DNA of 64,000 nt from Bacillus sp. FJAT-27445 (GTDB lineage Bacteria > Bacillota > Bacilli > Bacillales > Cytobacillaceae), in NCBI RefSeq assembly GCF_001510665.1, contig NZ_LMTI01000001.1, positions 839,849-903,848 on the forward strand, in the 5' to 3' direction. Made by a program: the position numbers and the translations under genes. This document shows positions 62,437-64,000 of the stretch, one piece after another. The number at the start of each line of letters is the position of its first letter. The first letter of the stretch is position 1. The notes beneath the pieces were generated by a model that was not told where the DNA came from, did no database searches, and saw nothing but the letters and a program-made list of their open reading frames with translations.

Positions 62437-62466
62437 TAAAAAAGGCCCTTCATTATGAAGAGCCTC
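62437..62466 (-). terminator. Terminator of deoD
   Basis: AGGCTCTTCA pairs with TGAAGGGCCT (one mismatch), followed by TTTTTAT on the minus strand. Confidence 0.75.
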
Positions 62467-62485
62467 TGTTTCAATGGAGCAAGTT

Positions 62486-63190
62486 CTATTCCTTGATGGC
62501 CGCTTCGAGGGCTACTTCAATCATTTCATTGAATGTCATTTGGCGTTCTTCGGCAGATGTCACTTCACCAGTAAGGATGTGGTCACTTACAGTCAGGACA
62601 GAAAGGGCCCTTCTGCCGTATTTTGCAGCAAGTGTGTACAACGCAGTGGTTTCCATTTCAAGCGCCAGGATTTGGTACTGGGCCAGCTTTTCGTGGTCGG
62701 CATTGTCATTGTAGAACAAATCAGCAGTAAAGACATTCCCTACTTTTAGGTTAAGGCCTTTTTGGACTCCCGCATCGTATGCATTTTTAAGAAGTTCGAA
62801 ATTCGCAGTCGGGGCATAGTCAATGCCGCCAAAGTTCAGCCTGTTCATTTGGGAATCAGTGGAAGCTGTCATGGCCAGGATGACATCGCGGACTTTGACA
62901 TCCTTTTGGATCGCCCCACATGTTCCTACCCTGATCAACGTTTTAACATCATAGCTTTCAATCAATTCATTGACATAGATGGATATGGATGGAATTCCCA
63001 TACCAGTTCCCTGGACTGAAATCCTTTTTCCTTTATACGTTCCAGTGTAGCCAAACATATTCCTTACTTCGTTATAGCATTTTGCATCTTCAAGGAATGT
63101 TTCGGCAATATATTTCGCACGAAGAGGATCTCCCGGCAATAAAACCGTTTCGGCGATTTCATTTTCTTTTGCACTAATATGAATGCTCAT
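62486..63190 (-). CDS. deoD: Purine-nucleoside phosphorylase DeoD
   Basis: The 234-residue hexameric-type phosphorylase has the PNP/UDP signature [16 protein letters not shown], phosphate-site [15 protein letters not shown] and [10 protein letters not shown], and catalytic Asp in VSDHILTGE. It splits purine (deoxy)nucleosides for salvage. Length is standard. Start follows TAGGAGGAAA. Confidence 0.96.
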   Translation of the reverse strand: MSIHISAKENEIAETVLLPGDPLRAKYIAETFLEDAKCYNEVRNMFGYTGTYKGKRISVQGTGMGIPSISIYVNELIESYDVKTLIRVGTCGAIQKDVKVRDVILAMTASTDSQMNRLNFGGIDYAPTANFELLKNAYDAGVQKGLNLKVGNVFTADLFYNDNADHEKLAQYQILALEMETTALYTLAAKYGRRALSVLTVSDHILTGEVTSAEERQMTFNEMIEVALEAAIKE

Positions 63191-63367
63191 TTTTTTTCCT
63201 CCTAAAACTAATTGTTAGATGTCTAACCACAGACCTTATCATACCACAATGAAAGTCAATATAAAAACTTTGCAAGGGAATGCTCCTCAAAAAAGTAGGA
63301 ATATTAATAAGTGCCTGGACAACGGAAACGATCAGGCTATTTTCCAAGTTTTTCAGGAGGGGTTCTT

Positions 63368-63496
63368 ATGGGAAAAAAGCACAGAAACCGCATCAATTCA
63401 CCTAAGAAAAACAATCATATTCCGCCAGAGCAAATCGTGGCGGAGCATGAAGCCCATGCAAAGGAATATTCGGCAAAAAAACGCAAGAATACGTAA
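63368..63496 (+). CDS. Small basic protein, 42 residues
   Basis: The product begins MGKKHRNRINSPKKNNHIPP and ends in a lysine-rich helix (AHAKEYSAKKRKNT). The start follows a strong TCAGGAGGGG site and a terminator comes right after the stop. Composition suggests nucleic-acid binding or a minor spore protein; I do not recognise the family. It converges with spo0M. Confidence 0.6.
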   Translation: MGKKHRNRINSPKKNNHIPPEQIVAEHEAHAKEYSAKKRKNT

Positions 63497-63525
63497 AAAA
63501 GGAGCTGCCTTGGGCTGCTCCTTTT
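63497..63525. terminator. Bidirectional terminator before spo0M end
   Basis: AAAAGGAGC and GCTCCTTTT pair with an inner GCC/GGC. Confidence 0.75.
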
Positions 63526-63532
63526 GTCAAAA

Positions 63533-64000
63533 CTATGAATACCGCTCAATGACTGCCTGAATTTTTTGGCGAGCAAGAGGAATGTCTGAAGAAGAAAGCA
63601 AAAGCCTGACATTCGATTCATCCGTTGATAGCGCTTCTGAAAGGAATCCACCAAGCCCCCTGGCACGGCGGTCAACCTGCATGAGCACTTCCACGGCCCC
63701 GCCATCACCCGGGAACAGGACAACTTCAAGTTCATCAAGCCGGCCCCTGAAACGCCCCGAAACGGGAACAAATTCAAACTCCTGGACAAATGGGAGCCTG
63801 CGCCTCATCCGGTAAGGTGCTTGCTCGCAATCCGCTTCCCTTAACCGGAAACCCATATCCTGGACGGCGGTTAAGATGGCGGACATTTCATTATTCGGAA
63901 CTACCCTTACATAATCCGTATCAGTTGGGTCGACTGCATTTTTAATATCGAGCCCAGTCGATAGCCAAACCTTAGTCCTTCCGATTGTTACCGGGGTATC
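63533..64000 (-). CDS. spo0M: Sporulation-control protein Spo0M, C-terminal part
   Basis: The window edge cuts the gene; 155 residues are visible, out of about 258 in B. subtilis. The visible arrestin-like half contains TIGRTKVWLSTGLDIKNAVD, then VQDMGFRLREADCEQAPYR and FVQEFEFVPVSGRFRGRLDE, diagnostic of Spo0M. It modulates sporulation and interacts with cytoskeletal and membrane proteins. The 5' end lies beyond 64000. Confidence 0.9.
   Translation of the reverse strand, partial: DTPVTIGRTKVWLSTGLDIKNAVDPTDTDYVRVVPNNEMSAILTAVQDMGFRLREADCEQAPYRMRRRLPFVQEFEFVPVSGRFRGRLDELEVVLFPGDGGAVEVLMQVDRRARGLGGFLSEALSTDESNVRLLLSSSDIPLARQKIQAVIERYS

Overview
The window looks like chromosome of a low-to-moderate GC Bacillaceae member (Bacillus sensu lato). 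It is a spore former with a facultatively anaerobic life style. The evidence is strong AGGAGG ribosome sites, Bacillus-type families (YkuS, YdjO, Sda, Spo0M, DUF6501, DUF6509), a B. subtilis-type Fnr with its cysteines at the C-terminus, and T-box leaders. No prophage, transposase, CRISPR array or rRNA was seen. Apart from dispersed repeats this is core chromosome.

Layout: 1-7 kb holds fnr, a SCO1 copper chaperone, an ABC-F ATPase, a NERD protein, ykuS, an orphan modB and a DUF421 membrane protein. 7-11 kb is hutU-hutI-hutG (histidine degradation, minus strand). 11-17.9 kb holds a membrane cupredoxin, pflB-pflA, a CcdA-like thiol transporter, bioY and a YidC insertase. 18-21 kb is an M20 amidohydrolase beside an amino-acid ABC permease and binding protein with no ATPase. 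22-25 kb has an ECF sigma factor with an unusual anti-sigma protein carrying a signal-peptidase-like domain, then two crcB/fluC fluoride channel genes. 25-29.6 kb holds small conserved proteins, an Sda homologue, mnmH and a methyltransferase.

29.6-36.7 kb is a complete trpEGDCFBA operon on the minus strand, behind two tandem T-box riboswitches that both show a TGG specifier. 36.8-40 kb has a MOSC protein, an MFS exporter, tRNA-Leu(CAG) and a RibD-like reductase. 40-44 kb is a torD-like/dmsA/dmsB molybdoenzyme operon without a dmsC anchor. 44-51.5 kb holds a repeat-rich spacer, an acetyltransferase, a phosphodiesterase, a PAP2 phosphatase, ku and ligD (divergent NHEJ pair) and dapF. 51.5-64 kb holds an amidohydrolase, a tRNA-like leader RNA before a GNAT acetyltransferase, an SDR with an altered active site, an Hsp20-like protein, a CobW GTPase, a CtpB-type protease, a VanY-type carboxypeptidase, deoD and the truncated spo0M.

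How the parts connect: Fnr (with an Fnr-type box before pflB and weaker ones before the dms genes) would switch on fermentation and anaerobic respiration. ModB and MOSC proteins fit the molybdenum demand of DmsA. Ku/LigD, Sda, the Hsp20-like protein and Spo0M fit a spore-forming cycle. The most unusual items are the tRNA-like RNA with an ochre-type anticodon whose T-arm competes with an 18-bp hairpin (53.8 kb), the anti-sigma/signal-peptidase fusion (22.4 kb), and short intergenic arrays with a strict 21-bp (or about 20.5-bp) period at 4.8, 28.1 and 57.7 kb.
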